Origin: AC-69 sp044869895 | Lineage (GTDB): Bacteria > Actinomycetota > UBA4738 > HRBIN12 | DNA length: 22,271 nucleotides | Assembly (NCBI GenBank): GCA_044869895.1 | Contig: JBIOXZ010000041.1 | Coordinates: 1 to 22,271, forward strand | Reading direction: 5' to 3' | In this document: in pieces, positions 12,842 through 19,489 of the stretch | Layout of the letters: each line of letters starts with the position of its first letter | Position numbering within the stretch: position 1 is the stretch's first letter | Program-made: the position numbers and the translations under genes | Notes under the pieces: model-generated | Databases searched by the model: none | What the model was told of the DNA's origin: nothing | The model's input: the letters and a program-made list of their open reading frames with translations, nothing else

Positions 12842-13659
12842 GCCAGACATCCATCACCGTTCCGTTGCCCGTTGAGCGCCACGGTTTGAGCCGTCTCAGC
12901 GGCGCGGTGTCCGACACGCTTGCCATGGCAGAGCGCAACCTGATCACCTACCGGCGGGTGCCGCAGCTCCTCGTGTTCTCCACGATCCAGCCGGTGATCT
13001 TCGTCCTGCTGTTCCGCTACGTGTTCGGCGGCGCGGTCAGGCTTCCCGGGTTCCCCTACCCCTACGTCGACTACCTGATGCCCGGGGTCTTCGTGCAGCT
13101 GACGGTGTTCGGGGCGATCGCGGCCGCCGTGGGGATGGCTTCGGACCTGAAGAGCGGCCTGTTGGAGCGACTCCACTCCCTCCCCATGGCGCAATCCGCG
13201 GTGCTGGCCGGCCGGACGATCGGCGACTTCTCCCGCAACGTCTTCGTCATGGTGCTCGTGACCCTGGTGGGCTTCGCGGTCGGGTTTCGGGTGCACACGA
13301 ACGCAGTCTTGTTCCTGGCCGGCATCGGGCTCGTGCTCCTGTTCGCTTACTCGCTGTCGTGGGTCTTCGCCCTCGTCGGGCTGGCCGTGGGCGACCCGGA
13401 GACCGCGCAGGCCGCGGCGTTCCCCATCCTCGCTCCCCTGGTGTTCGCTTCCTCGGCGTTCGTCTCGACGGAGACGATGCCCGGGTGGCTCAAGGCCTTC
13501 GCCGAACACCAGCCCGTCTCGGTGACGGCCAGCGCCGTTCGGGCCCTGTCGAATGGAGGGCCGACCGCGAGTTACGTGCTCCAGTCGCTCGCATGGATCG
13601 TGGTCATCATCGCGGTGGCCGCGCCGCTCGCGGTCCGGCGCTACCGCAGGGCCGTGTAG
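12838..13659 (+). CDS. ABC-2 type transporter permease, DrrB-like
   Basis: A 273-residue inner-membrane protein of the ABC-2 family. After a cytoplasmic N-terminus (AMAERNLITYRRVPQLLVFSTIQPVIFVLLFRYVFGGAV) there are about six hydrophobic segments. Characteristic parts are PYVDYLMPGVFVQLTVFGA, GLLERLHSLPMAQSAVLAGRTIGDFSRN and, near the end, FPILAPLVFASSAFVSTETMPGWLKAFAEHQPVSV, all typical of DrrB. ATG 12838 overlaps the ATPase stop by 4 nt (ATGA), so translation is coupled. Together the two genes encode a homodimeric exporter of the drug/lipid type. No terminator hairpin follows; a cupin remnant lies on the other strand directly downstream. Confidence 0.95.
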   Translation: MSQTSITVPLPVERHGLSRLSGAVSDTLAMAERNLITYRRVPQLLVFSTIQPVIFVLLFRYVFGGAVRLPGFPYPYVDYLMPGVFVQLTVFGAIAAAVGMASDLKSGLLERLHSLPMAQSAVLAGRTIGDFSRNVFVMVLVTLVGFAVGFRVHTNAVLFLAGIGLVLLFAYSLSWVFALVGLAVGDPETAQAAAFPILAPLVFASSAFVSTETMPGWLKAFAEHQPVSVTASAVRALSNGGPTASYVLQSLAWIVVIIAVAAPLAVRRYRRAV

Positions 13660-13669
13660 CGGGCGAGCA

Positions 13670-13843
13670 TCACCGGTTCCTGAACTGAAGGGTCTCGGGG
13701 CGCTCCAGCAGGAGAACGATCGCGCGGGTCGGCGTCACCGGACGATGCTCGATCCCACGCGGGATCGTGAAGAGGTCACCCGGGTGCATCTCGACCGGGG
13801 GTAGGCCCCCGAGCTCGGGGGCGGTCTTCGAACGGCCTCCCCG
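13670..13843 (-). pseudogene. Cupin-domain gene remnant (C-terminal part only)
   Basis: Minus-strand reading gives 57 residues ending at TGA 13672-13670. They include ELGGLPPVEMHPGDLFTIPRG, then IEHRPVTPTRAIVLLLERPETL, which is the second conserved cupin motif (PGDLFTIPRGIEHRP) and closing strands. The first cupin motif with its metal-binding His residues is missing: the frame is closed by a stop just upstream at 13846-13844, and the PAC2 gene begins at 13857. An internal ATG at 13789 would give only 39 residues. This looks like a 3' fragment of a cupin gene truncated when the PAC2 locus came to lie next to it. It fills the 197-nt gap between the ABC operon and PAC2. Confidence 0.7.
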
Positions 13844-13844
13844 C

Positions 13845-13850
13845 TATCCT
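13845..13850 (+). promoter_or_regulatory. -10 box TATCCT of the PAC2 gene (leaderless)
   Basis: TATCCT is followed by CAATCG and ATG 13857, a 6-nt gap with no room for a ribosome binding site. It lies at the upstream edge of the cupin remnant. Confidence 0.5.
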
Positions 13851-13856
13851 CAATCG

Positions 13857-14720
13857 ATGAGCCTGTACCGGTTCTCGGAGCCCGACCAGCTCGTCGCTCC
13901 CGCCATCGTCGCGGCGTTCGACGGGTGGATCGACGCCGGGGGCGCGTCGACCGCGGCGACGGTGCTCGTCGGTGGCGACGGCGAGGCCGTGGCCACCTTC
14001 GATCCCGACGCCCTGTACGACTATCGCTCGCGCCGGCCCGTCCTCGACGTGCTCGACGGGAAGCTGACCGAGCTGGTGTGGCCCGACCTCACACTGAAGC
14101 GAGCCCGGCACGGACCGCGTGATCTCCTCGTCTTGACCGGCCCCGAGCCCGACTTCCGGTGGCGCGAGCTGTCGCAGGATGTGCTGGAGATCGCGCTCAA
14201 GCTCGGGGTGGTGGAGTGGGTCAGCCTGGGCGCCATCCCGGCGGCCGTTCCGCACACGAGGCCCGTGCCCATCCTGGCGACGGCATCGAAGCAGGGGCTC
14301 CTCACGGAGGAGGAGCAGCAGGGGCCGGAGGGCCTGCTCCGCGTCCCCTCCGCCGCACTCAGCACGATCGAGCTGGCGGTCTCGAGCACCGGCCTGCCCG
14401 CCGTCGGTTTCTACGCACAGGTCCCGCACTATGTCGGCGGTCCGTTCGCCTCGGCCACCATCGGGCTCCTGGAGCACGCCGGCCGGCACCTGGGGGTCGA
14501 GCTGCCACTCGGCGCGCTCCCCGACGAGGCCATGGCACAACGCCAGCGCCTGGACCAGGCGGTGGCGGACAGCGAGGAGTCCAGGGAGTACGTCCAGCGC
14601 CTGGAGCAGATGGCCGACGAGCAGGGGCAGCCCTCGGGCGAGGACCTGGTCTCGGAGATCGAGCGTTTCCTCCAGCAGGGTGGCGCCGAGGGCGGCCCCG
14701 GGCCACGCGGCGAGCGTTGA
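13857..14720 (+). CDS. PAC2 family protein
   Basis: A 287-residue protein of the PAC2 family, related to proteasome assembly chaperone 2 and common in actinobacteria. Markers are APAIVAAFDGWIDAGGASTAA at the N-terminus, LYDYRSRRPVLDVLDGKL, DLLVLTGPEPDFRWRELSQDVLEIALKLGV, SLGAIPAAVPHTRPVPILATAS and VGFYAQVPHYVGGPFASATIGLLEH. A charged, helical C-terminal region (about 225-287) ends in an acidic segment and a Gly-rich tail. Its cellular role in bacteria is not established and no proteasome gene is visible here. ATG 13857 is 6 nt after a TATCCT -10 box, so it is probably leaderless. Confidence 0.93.
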   Translation: MSLYRFSEPDQLVAPAIVAAFDGWIDAGGASTAATVLVGGDGEAVATFDPDALYDYRSRRPVLDVLDGKLTELVWPDLTLKRARHGPRDLLVLTGPEPDFRWRELSQDVLEIALKLGVVEWVSLGAIPAAVPHTRPVPILATASKQGLLTEEEQQGPEGLLRVPSAALSTIELAVSSTGLPAVGFYAQVPHYVGGPFASATIGLLEHAGRHLGVELPLGALPDEAMAQRQRLDQAVADSEESREYVQRLEQMADEQGQPSGEDLVSEIERFLQQGGAEGGPGPRGER

Positions 14721-14761
14721 CCGTCCGGGCTGGGTCGATCGTACGCCGATCCGTTCGTCGA

Positions 14762-14792
14762 TAGGGTGAAGCACGTTGCTCTGGGGGGAGGC
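14762..14792 (+). promoter_or_regulatory. -10 box TAGGGT and ribosome binding site of the glycosylase-like gene
   Basis: TAGGGT at 14762-14767 would start transcription near 14774. GGGGGGAGG at 14784-14792 then sits 3-4 nt before ATG 14796. This favours ATG 14796 over GTG 14766, which lies inside the box. Confidence 0.4.
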
Positions 14793-14795
14793 GAG

Positions 14796-15329
14796 ATGGA
14801 AGGCCCCACGCAGATCAGGCCGAAGGGGTTGGCCGACTACCTCGACGTCCTGTCGAAGGCGGTGTTCCAGTCTGGCATGAGCTGGCGTGTGGTCGAGGCC
14901 AAGTGGGAGGGGACGCGGGAGGCATTTCGCGGCTTCGACCCTCACAAGGTGGCGAACCTGACGCCGAAGCAGATCAACGCGTTGGCGGAGGACACGCGGC
15001 TCATCCGCAACCGTCGAAAGATCGAGGCCACGGTGGAGAACGCCGAGACCATGCTCGCCCTGGAAGGCGAGTTCGGCGGGTTCAAGAAGTACCTACGGTC
15101 GTTCGAGGATTTCGAGGCCCTCTCGGCCGACCTGGTCAAGCGGTTCAAGTTCCTCGGCGACACCGGCTCGTACTACTTCCTCCACGTCGTCGGGGAGCCG
15201 GTGCCGCCCCACGAACAGTGGATGAAGTCGCACCGGCCCCATGGCTTCGTTCCCCGAACGTCGAAGGCGAGGTCTGCGAAGGCCCGGACGTCGAAGGCTC
15301 GGACGTCGAAGCCTCGAACGCGCGGCTAG
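14796..15329 (+). CDS. DNA-3-methyladenine glycosylase I-like (Tag superfamily) protein with basic tail
   Basis: A 177-residue helical protein of the helix-hairpin-helix glycosylase superfamily, Tag branch. The match runs from GLADYLDVLSKAVFQSGMSW to REAFRGFDPHKVANLTPKQINAL, then RLIRNRRKIEATVENA and RFKFLGDTGSYYFLHVVGEPVPPHEQW. The CxWC-type N-terminal zinc ligands of Tag are absent, and the Glu that recognises the base in E. coli Tag (LEGxQAGLSW) aligns with Ala 22. It may therefore bind or process a different lesion, or act non-enzymatically. The last 24 residues are four imperfect RTSKA repeats, strongly basic, suggesting DNA or RNA contact. The start is set by GGGGGGAGG before ATG 14796. 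Confidence 0.8.
   Translation: MEGPTQIRPKGLADYLDVLSKAVFQSGMSWRVVEAKWEGTREAFRGFDPHKVANLTPKQINALAEDTRLIRNRRKIEATVENAETMLALEGEFGGFKKYLRSFEDFEALSADLVKRFKFLGDTGSYYFLHVVGEPVPPHEQWMKSHRPHGFVPRTSKARSAKARTSKARTSKPRTRG
15255..15314 (+). repeat. Four tandem 15-bp units encoding RTSKA-type repeats
   Basis: Units begin at 15255, 15270, 15285 and 15300, each close to CGGACGTCGAAGGCT, in frame at the 3' end of the glycosylase-like gene. The second unit is the most diverged (RSAKA). In-frame units of five codons suggest expansion of a basic tail by slippage or unequal crossover. Confidence 0.8.
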
Positions 15330-15332
15330 CAT
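15327..15332 (+). promoter_or_regulatory. -10 box TAGCAT of the flavin-nucleotide-binding protein gene (leaderless)
   Basis: TAGCAT overlaps the glycosylase-like stop codon and is followed by GTCGGC and ATG 15339, a 6-nt gap. It implies a transcript separate from the upstream gene despite the 9-nt intergenic distance. Confidence 0.45.
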
Positions 15333-15338
15333 GTCGGC

Positions 15339-16004
15339 ATGCCGGAGACACCGCCGAGCGAGCGCACGCGGGTCAAGCGCCGTCCCGAGCGCGGCGCCTA
15401 CGATCGGGCAACCATCGATGGCATCCTCGACGAGGCACTGTTCTGCCACGTCGGGTACGTGGCCGACGGCCACCCCCGAGTGATCCCCACCATCCATGCC
15501 CGGGTCGGCGATACCCTCTACGTCCACGGTTCGAACGCCAGCCGGACCCTTCGGACGATCAAGGGCGGGGAGGAGGTGTGCGTCGTCACCACACTGCTCG
15601 ACGGCCTTGTCTTGGCCCGCTCGGCGTTCATGCACTCGATGAACTACCGGTCGGTCGTCGTCTACGGACGCACCCGGGAGATCTCCGACCGGGAAGAGAA
15701 GTGGATGGCTCAGAAGGCGTTGGTGGATCATGTCTGCGCGGGCCGCTCGGATCAGGTCCGGATGCCCACCGATGACGAGCTCCGCCAGACCACGATCCTG
15801 GCCGTGCCGCTCGAGGAGGCCTCGGCCAAGCTCCGCACCGGACCGCCCAAAGACGATGAGGCCGACTACGACCTTCCGGTCTGGGCCGGCATCCTGCCGA
15901 TGTCGAGCGTTCCCCAGACGCCCATGGACGACCCCCGCCTCGGCCACGGACTGGAGGCCCCTGCGAACGTGACCGGCTACCGCCGCCCATCATCCCCAGC
16001 TTGA
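15339..16004 (+). CDS. Pyridoxamine 5'-phosphate oxidase-like / flavin-nucleotide-binding protein
   Basis: A 221-residue split-barrel flavoprotein of the COG3467 type. Family blocks are RGAYDRATIDGILDEALFCHVGYVADGHPRVIPTIHARVGDTLYVHGSNASRTLR, then VCVVTTLLDGLVLARSAFMHSMNYRSVVVYGRTREI, and RQTTILAVPLEEASAKLRTGPPKDDEADYDLPVWAGILPM. These proteins bind FMN or a related flavin and are thought to be oxidoreductases of unknown substrate; true pyridoxamine phosphate oxidase activity should not be assumed. ATG 15339 is 6 nt after a TAGCAT box, so initiation is probably leaderless. The gene ends 36 nt before the PadR operator. Confidence 0.92.
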   Translation: MPETPPSERTRVKRRPERGAYDRATIDGILDEALFCHVGYVADGHPRVIPTIHARVGDTLYVHGSNASRTLRTIKGGEEVCVVTTLLDGLVLARSAFMHSMNYRSVVVYGRTREISDREEKWMAQKALVDHVCAGRSDQVRMPTDDELRQTTILAVPLEEASAKLRTGPPKDDEADYDLPVWAGILPMSSVPQTPMDDPRLGHGLEAPANVTGYRRPSSPA

Positions 16005-16040
16005 CGAGCCCCCCGATTTGACGGATCGCCCACCCGGTGG

Positions 16041-16080
16041 TTCGATATATCGGTCCGATATAGAGAACCGATATATCGAA
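16041..16080. promoter_or_regulatory. Long perfect palindrome, PadR operator/promoter
   Basis: TTCGATATATCGGT (16041-16054) and ACCGATATATCGAA (16067-16080) are exact 14-bp inverted copies with a 12-nt centre. Each arm contains its own CGATATATCG palindrome and the centre holds CCGATATA, with TATAGA at 16059-16064 as a possible -10. PadR proteins usually bind such AT-rich dyads upstream of their own gene. Confidence 0.8.
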
Positions 16081-16102
16081 GCGCAACCACGGAAGGGACC
16101 GG

Positions 16103-16690
16103 ATGCTGGAGCTCGCGATCCTGGGCCTGCTGAAAGAGCGGTCCATGCACGGCTACCAGCTGTCCAAGCGACTGACCGACACGCTCGGAGGGTTCTGGCG
16201 GGTTTCCTACGGGTCGCTGTACCCCACGCTCCGGCGCCTGGAGCGCGATGGCGCCGTGGAACGCGTTTTCGGCGAGCAGGAGGTCGGCCGCCGCAAGAAC
16301 GTCTACCGCATCACCGAGAAAGGCGAGGAGCTCTTCCAGCGACTGTTGGAGGAGGCCGGCGCCGAGTCCTCTTCCGAGGACAACCGGTTCCGGGTCCGTC
16401 TCGCGTTCTTCAAGTACCTGGCGCCCGATACCCGGATCCGCCTGCTGGAGCGACGGCGCGCCTACCTCGAGGAACGGCTCTCGACGATCACCGCATCGCT
16501 CACGGCCACCCGTGAGCGCTTCGACACGTACGCGCTCTCGCTGATGCAGCACGGCCGCGAGTCCACCGAGCAGGACATCGCCTGGCTGAATGGCCTCATC
16601 GCGGCGGAGCGACGCCAGTCCGATTCGATGAGAGAGGGGACGAGGCGCCGCAAGCCCCGAGCGCTTCGCAGAAGGGAGCGCACGATATGA
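16103..16690 (+). CDS. PadR-family transcriptional regulator
   Basis: A 195-residue PadR regulator. The N-terminal winged helix is LELAILGLLKERSMHGYQLSKRL, then VSYGSLYPTLRRLERDGAVERV and NVYRITEKGEELF. The C-terminal helical dimerisation domain spans about residues 95-180 and is followed by a strongly basic tail. ATG 16103 has GGAAGGG about 6 nt upstream. Its stop overlaps the ino1 start (ATGA), so the regulator and the inositol-phosphate synthase are translationally coupled. The same pairing occurs in mycobacteria (Rv0047c-Rv0046c). The 14-bp palindrome at 16041 is the obvious autoregulatory site, which would place inositol synthesis under feedback control. Confidence 0.93.
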   Translation: MLELAILGLLKERSMHGYQLSKRLTDTLGGFWRVSYGSLYPTLRRLERDGAVERVFGEQEVGRRKNVYRITEKGEELFQRLLEEAGAESSSEDNRFRVRLAFFKYLAPDTRIRLLERRRAYLEERLSTITASLTATRERFDTYALSLMQHGRESTEQDIAWLNGLIAAERRQSDSMREGTRRRKPRALRRRERTI

Positions 16691-17808
16691 GCAAGGTCCG
16701 TCTCGCGATCGTGGGCGTTGGCAACTGTGCCTCATCGCTGGTCCAGGGACTGGAGTACTACAAGGACGCGGACCCGGAGGACCGGGTGCCGGGCCTCATG
16801 CATGCGCAGCTCGGGCCGTACCACGTGTCGGACGTCGAGATCGTTGCCGCGTTCGACGTCGACGCCAAGAAGGTTGGCAAGGACGTTGCCGAGGCGATCG
16901 TCTCGGAGCCGAACAACACCATCCGCTTCGCCGACGTGCCACCGACGGGGGTGACCGTGCAGCGGGGGCCCACCCTTGACAGCCTGGGCAAGTACTACAA
17001 GGAGATCATCGCCGAGTCCGACCAGGCGCCGGTCGACGTGGCGAGGGTCCTTCGCGACGTCCGGGCCCATGTGCTCGTGTGCTACCTCCCGGTCGGGAGC
17101 GAGGTCGCCGCCAAGCAGTACGCGCAGGCCGCCCTGGACGCCAAGGTGGCCATGGTCAACTGCTTGCCGGTGTTCATCGCGTCGGACCGCGAGTGGGGTC
17201 GGAAGTTCGTCGACGCCGGCCTGCCCATCGTCGGTGACGACATCAAGAGCCAGGTCGGCGCCACCATCGTGCACCGGATCCTGACCAAGCTGTTCGAGGA
17301 TCGTGGCGTGAAGCTGAATCGGACCTACCAGCTGAACTTCGGCGGCAACATGGACTTCATGAACATGCTGGAGCGGGAACGGTTGGTGTCCAAGAAGCAG
17401 TCGAAGACGCAATCGGTGCAGAGCCAGTTGGAGAAGCCGCTCGATCGCAAGGACATCCACATCGGGCCGTCGGACTACGTGCCGTGGCTGGAGGACCGGA
17501 AGTGGGCACAGATCCGTCTGGAGGGGCAGTCCTTCGGCGACGTGCCCCTGAACATCGAGCTGAAGCTGGAGGTGTGGGACAGCCCCAACTCGGCAGGGGT
17601 GGCCATCGACGCCATCCGCTGCGCCAAGCTGGCCATGGATCGTGGGGTCGCCGGCCCGCTCATCGGGCCGAGCGCCTACTTCATGAAATCGCCGCCCGTC
17701 CAGTTCACCGACGACATCGCACACGAGATGGTCGAGGAGTTCATCCTGGGCAACGGGGCCAGCCGGTCCGCCGACTGGACCGCGTTCTTCGACGCCCAGC
17801 CCGCGTAA
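16687..17808 (+). CDS. ino1: Inositol-3-phosphate synthase
   Basis: A 373-residue cytosolic enzyme that converts glucose 6-phosphate to 1D-myo-inositol 3-phosphate with internal NAD redox cycling. This is the first step towards phosphatidylinositol, mycothiol and related compounds in actinobacteria. The NAD-binding start is KVRLAIVGVGNCASSLVQGLEYY. GDDIKSQVGATIVHRIL and NFGGNMDFMNM are conserved core segments with active-site Lys and Asn. KKQSKTQSVQSQL, DYVPWLEDRKWAQIRLEGQSFGDVP and KLEVWDSPNSAGVAIDAIRCAKLA complete the fold. The length matches actinobacterial Ino1 and is much shorter than the eukaryotic enzyme. ATG 16687 overlaps the PadR stop by 4 nt. No other inositol genes are nearby. Confidence 0.97.
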   Translation: MSKVRLAIVGVGNCASSLVQGLEYYKDADPEDRVPGLMHAQLGPYHVSDVEIVAAFDVDAKKVGKDVAEAIVSEPNNTIRFADVPPTGVTVQRGPTLDSLGKYYKEIIAESDQAPVDVARVLRDVRAHVLVCYLPVGSEVAAKQYAQAALDAKVAMVNCLPVFIASDREWGRKFVDAGLPIVGDDIKSQVGATIVHRILTKLFEDRGVKLNRTYQLNFGGNMDFMNMLERERLVSKKQSKTQSVQSQLEKPLDRKDIHIGPSDYVPWLEDRKWAQIRLEGQSFGDVPLNIELKLEVWDSPNSAGVAIDAIRCAKLAMDRGVAGPLIGPSAYFMKSPPVQFTDDIAHEMVEEFILGNGASRSADWTAFFDAQPA

Positions 17809-17872
17809 AGCTAGTGCTCGTCCACCACCGGAGAGACTTATGGAGATGATCCAATCCTCCGGACGCTGTGGC

Positions 17873-17878
17873 TAGAGT
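17873..17878 (+). promoter_or_regulatory. -10 box TAGAGT of the gene at 17886 (leaderless)
   Basis: TAGAGT is followed by TCCTGGC and ATG 17886, a 7-nt gap without a ribosome binding site. This favours ATG 17886 over GTG 17868, which lies upstream of the box. Confidence 0.5.
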
Positions 17879-17885
17879 TCCTGGC

Positions 17886-18629
17886 ATGGACTCCGTTGCC
17901 CCACGGGACAGGAATACCGACTCAAAGGGGCAACCCTCCCAGCGGCTCCCCGGCAGCGTCCCGCCTCGGCCCGACCTTGCCCCGCCTCCTCGGCGCCGTG
18001 CGTGGAAGCTCGTGGTCTCGCTGGTCGCGATCCTCGCCGTCCTCGTTACGCTCGCCGTGATCGGCGTGGGGCGGATCATCTCCGGACAGGGTTCCATCTG
18101 TCGACAGACTTATGCGCTACTGCGGCAGGCGGATGTGCAACCTGGCGACAAGCCCGAGGAGGAGCTCGCCCCGCTCGTGCCGGAGAGCCTCGGCCCTGCG
18201 TACACGCTTGCGGGCGACGTTCCGATCCCCAACGCAGAGACGCTCGCGAGGGGGCGCTCCGACGCCGATGAATGGATGCAGGAACTGAACCGCAACGGGT
18301 TTGAGCGCGGGTTGCAACGCTTCTGGAACCACTCTAGCGGCTTTGTCGCCCTGAGCCAGGTGCTCCAATTCTCGACCCACTCGGGGGCGATCGCTTTCCA
18401 AGAATGGATCATCGGCGGCTCCTGCTACAACTCGCACGACGTGTTTCGCTCTGATGCGGCTCCCGGATCGATCGGACTGCAGATCTGGTGGTCCAATGGG
18501 GATCGGAGCGAGCAGATCTCCTTCGTCCGCGGCCCAAGGCGGTACCTCATATCTATGAGGGGGGCAACGGTCCCCCCGCGCTCGTTGGTGATCGACGCGA
18601 CTGCGAAGGCGGCGACCGAAGCCCGATGA
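17886..18629 (+). CDS. Membrane-anchored extracytoplasmic protein, unknown function
   Basis: A 247-residue protein I do not recognise. Residues 1-40 are a Pro/Arg-rich cytoplasmic tail (PPRPDLAPPPRRR), and 41-63 a single membrane helix (KLVVSLVAILAVLVTLAVIG). The rest is predicted outside, with two Cys (in GSICRQ and GGSCYNS) that could form a disulfide. The outer part is mixed alpha/beta and includes EWMQELNRNGFERGLQRFW, SQVLQFSTHSGAIAFQEWI, IWWSNGDRSEQISFVRGPRRYLISM. It resembles actinobacterial proteins of unknown function with a short N-terminal anchor. Third-position GC is lower than in neighbours in places (for example around 18300-18560). The start follows the TAGAGT box. Not obviously linked to ino1. 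Confidence 0.7.
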   Translation: MDSVAPRDRNTDSKGQPSQRLPGSVPPRPDLAPPPRRRAWKLVVSLVAILAVLVTLAVIGVGRIISGQGSICRQTYALLRQADVQPGDKPEEELAPLVPESLGPAYTLAGDVPIPNAETLARGRSDADEWMQELNRNGFERGLQRFWNHSSGFVALSQVLQFSTHSGAIAFQEWIIGGSCYNSHDVFRSDAAPGSIGLQIWWSNGDRSEQISFVRGPRRYLISMRGATVPPRSLVIDATAKAATEAR

Positions 18630-18651
18630 TCGAGGCAGTCCGACCGCCGGC

Positions 18652-19432
18652 TCAATTTGAGTCCGACAAGCGGGCGACGAACGCCAGCACCCGCCTCCAA
18701 GCTTCCTCGCTGGCCTCACGGTACTGGTCAAAGGTCCGGTCGAAGAACGAGTGGGGCGCGCCCTCGAAGACGACGAGCTCGTTCGGGACCCCGGCCTCGT
18801 CGAGCGCTTCGCGGAATCGGTCTACGTCGTCTCGGGAGATGGCCCGGTCGGCCCCACCGAACAGGCCGAGCACGGGGCACTCGTAGTCCCGAGCCAGCAG
18901 GATAGGCGCGTTCGCATCTCCCGTCTCGGTCGGCTGCGGGACGCCGTAGAAACCGATGACGCCCGCCAGCCCATGGCCCCTGGCGGCCTGGTTGAACGAG
19001 TTCCGCCCGCCGAAACAGAAGCCCACCGTGAATACCCCGCTCCGCGCCTCCTCCGATCGGTGACCGGATATGGGCCACCGCCGCAGCGACGTCGAGGGCG
19101 ATGGTGTCGGGGGTCGTCCGGGACCTGTGGTACATGAAGTCGAAGTCCTCTCCCCGCTCCTCGATGCCCGCCGTCCGGCCGAAGTAGTCCATCGCCGTGG
19201 CATGGGCGCCAGCCTCGGCGAACCTGACCGCGAGGTCGCGGTAGAAAGGATGGAGTCCCCGGACGTCCGGGAGGATCACCATGCGGGGGGCGTTTGGGTC
19301 GGTCGTCGCCGCACCGAACGCGTTGAAGCGGTTCCCGTCCGCCGCCTGGAGGATCAGATCTTCCGTGCTGATGGCGTTGGCACCGCCTGCGATAGGTGGC
19401 AGGGGCGGGCGGGCGCTCGGCTCGAAGCACAT
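18652..19432 (-). pseudogene. Dienelactone hydrolase family protein, frameshifted
   Basis: Two reading frames together make a complete ~260-residue alpha/beta hydrolase. The first, from ATG 19432 (MCFEPSARPPLPP), gives MVILPDVRGLHPFYRDLAVRFAEAGAHATAMDYFGRTAG to VAAAVAHIRS. The second gives FTVGFCFGGRNSFNQAA, with the nucleophile Cys in GFCFGG, then CPVLGLFGGADRAISRDDV with the Asp and GAPHSFFDRTF with the His. The switch lies at about 19031-19060 inside ATCGGAGGAGGCGCGGAGCGG. The whole catalytic triad is intact across both frames, so a one-base sequencing or assembly indel is as likely as real inactivation. Upstream TATGGT (19446-19441) lies 8 nt before ATG 19432, suggesting a leaderless transcript. 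It is divergent from the MFS gene. Confidence 0.8.
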
Positions 19433-19440
19433 GGGCGGCA

Positions 19441-19446
19441 ACCATA
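19441..19446 (-). promoter_or_regulatory. -10 box TATGGT of the hydrolase gene
   Basis: On the minus strand TGTATGGT (extended -10 look, TATGGT at 19446-19441) is followed 8 nt later by ATG 19432, with no ribosome binding site between. Confidence 0.4.
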
Positions 19447-19477
19447 CATCCGGGCTTCCGATCGAGGCTCCGGCCCC

Positions 19478-19483
19478 TAGGAT
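19478..19483 (+). promoter_or_regulatory. -10 box TAGGAT of the MFS gene (leaderless)
   Basis: TAGGAT is followed by GCGGCC and GTG 19490, a 6-nt gap, so the transcript probably begins at the start codon. Confidence 0.5.
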
Positions 19484-19489
19484 GCGGCC

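Noticed and set aside
16732..17724. 330-codon frame antisense to ino1
   Set aside because: Inositol-3-phosphate synthase motifs run unbroken on the plus strand; the antisense product has no known features.
17828..17860. Possible hairpin after ino1 (CCGGAG ... CTCCGG)
   Set aside because: Only a 6-bp stem with a loop of more than 20 nt and no T-tract, too weak to call a terminator.
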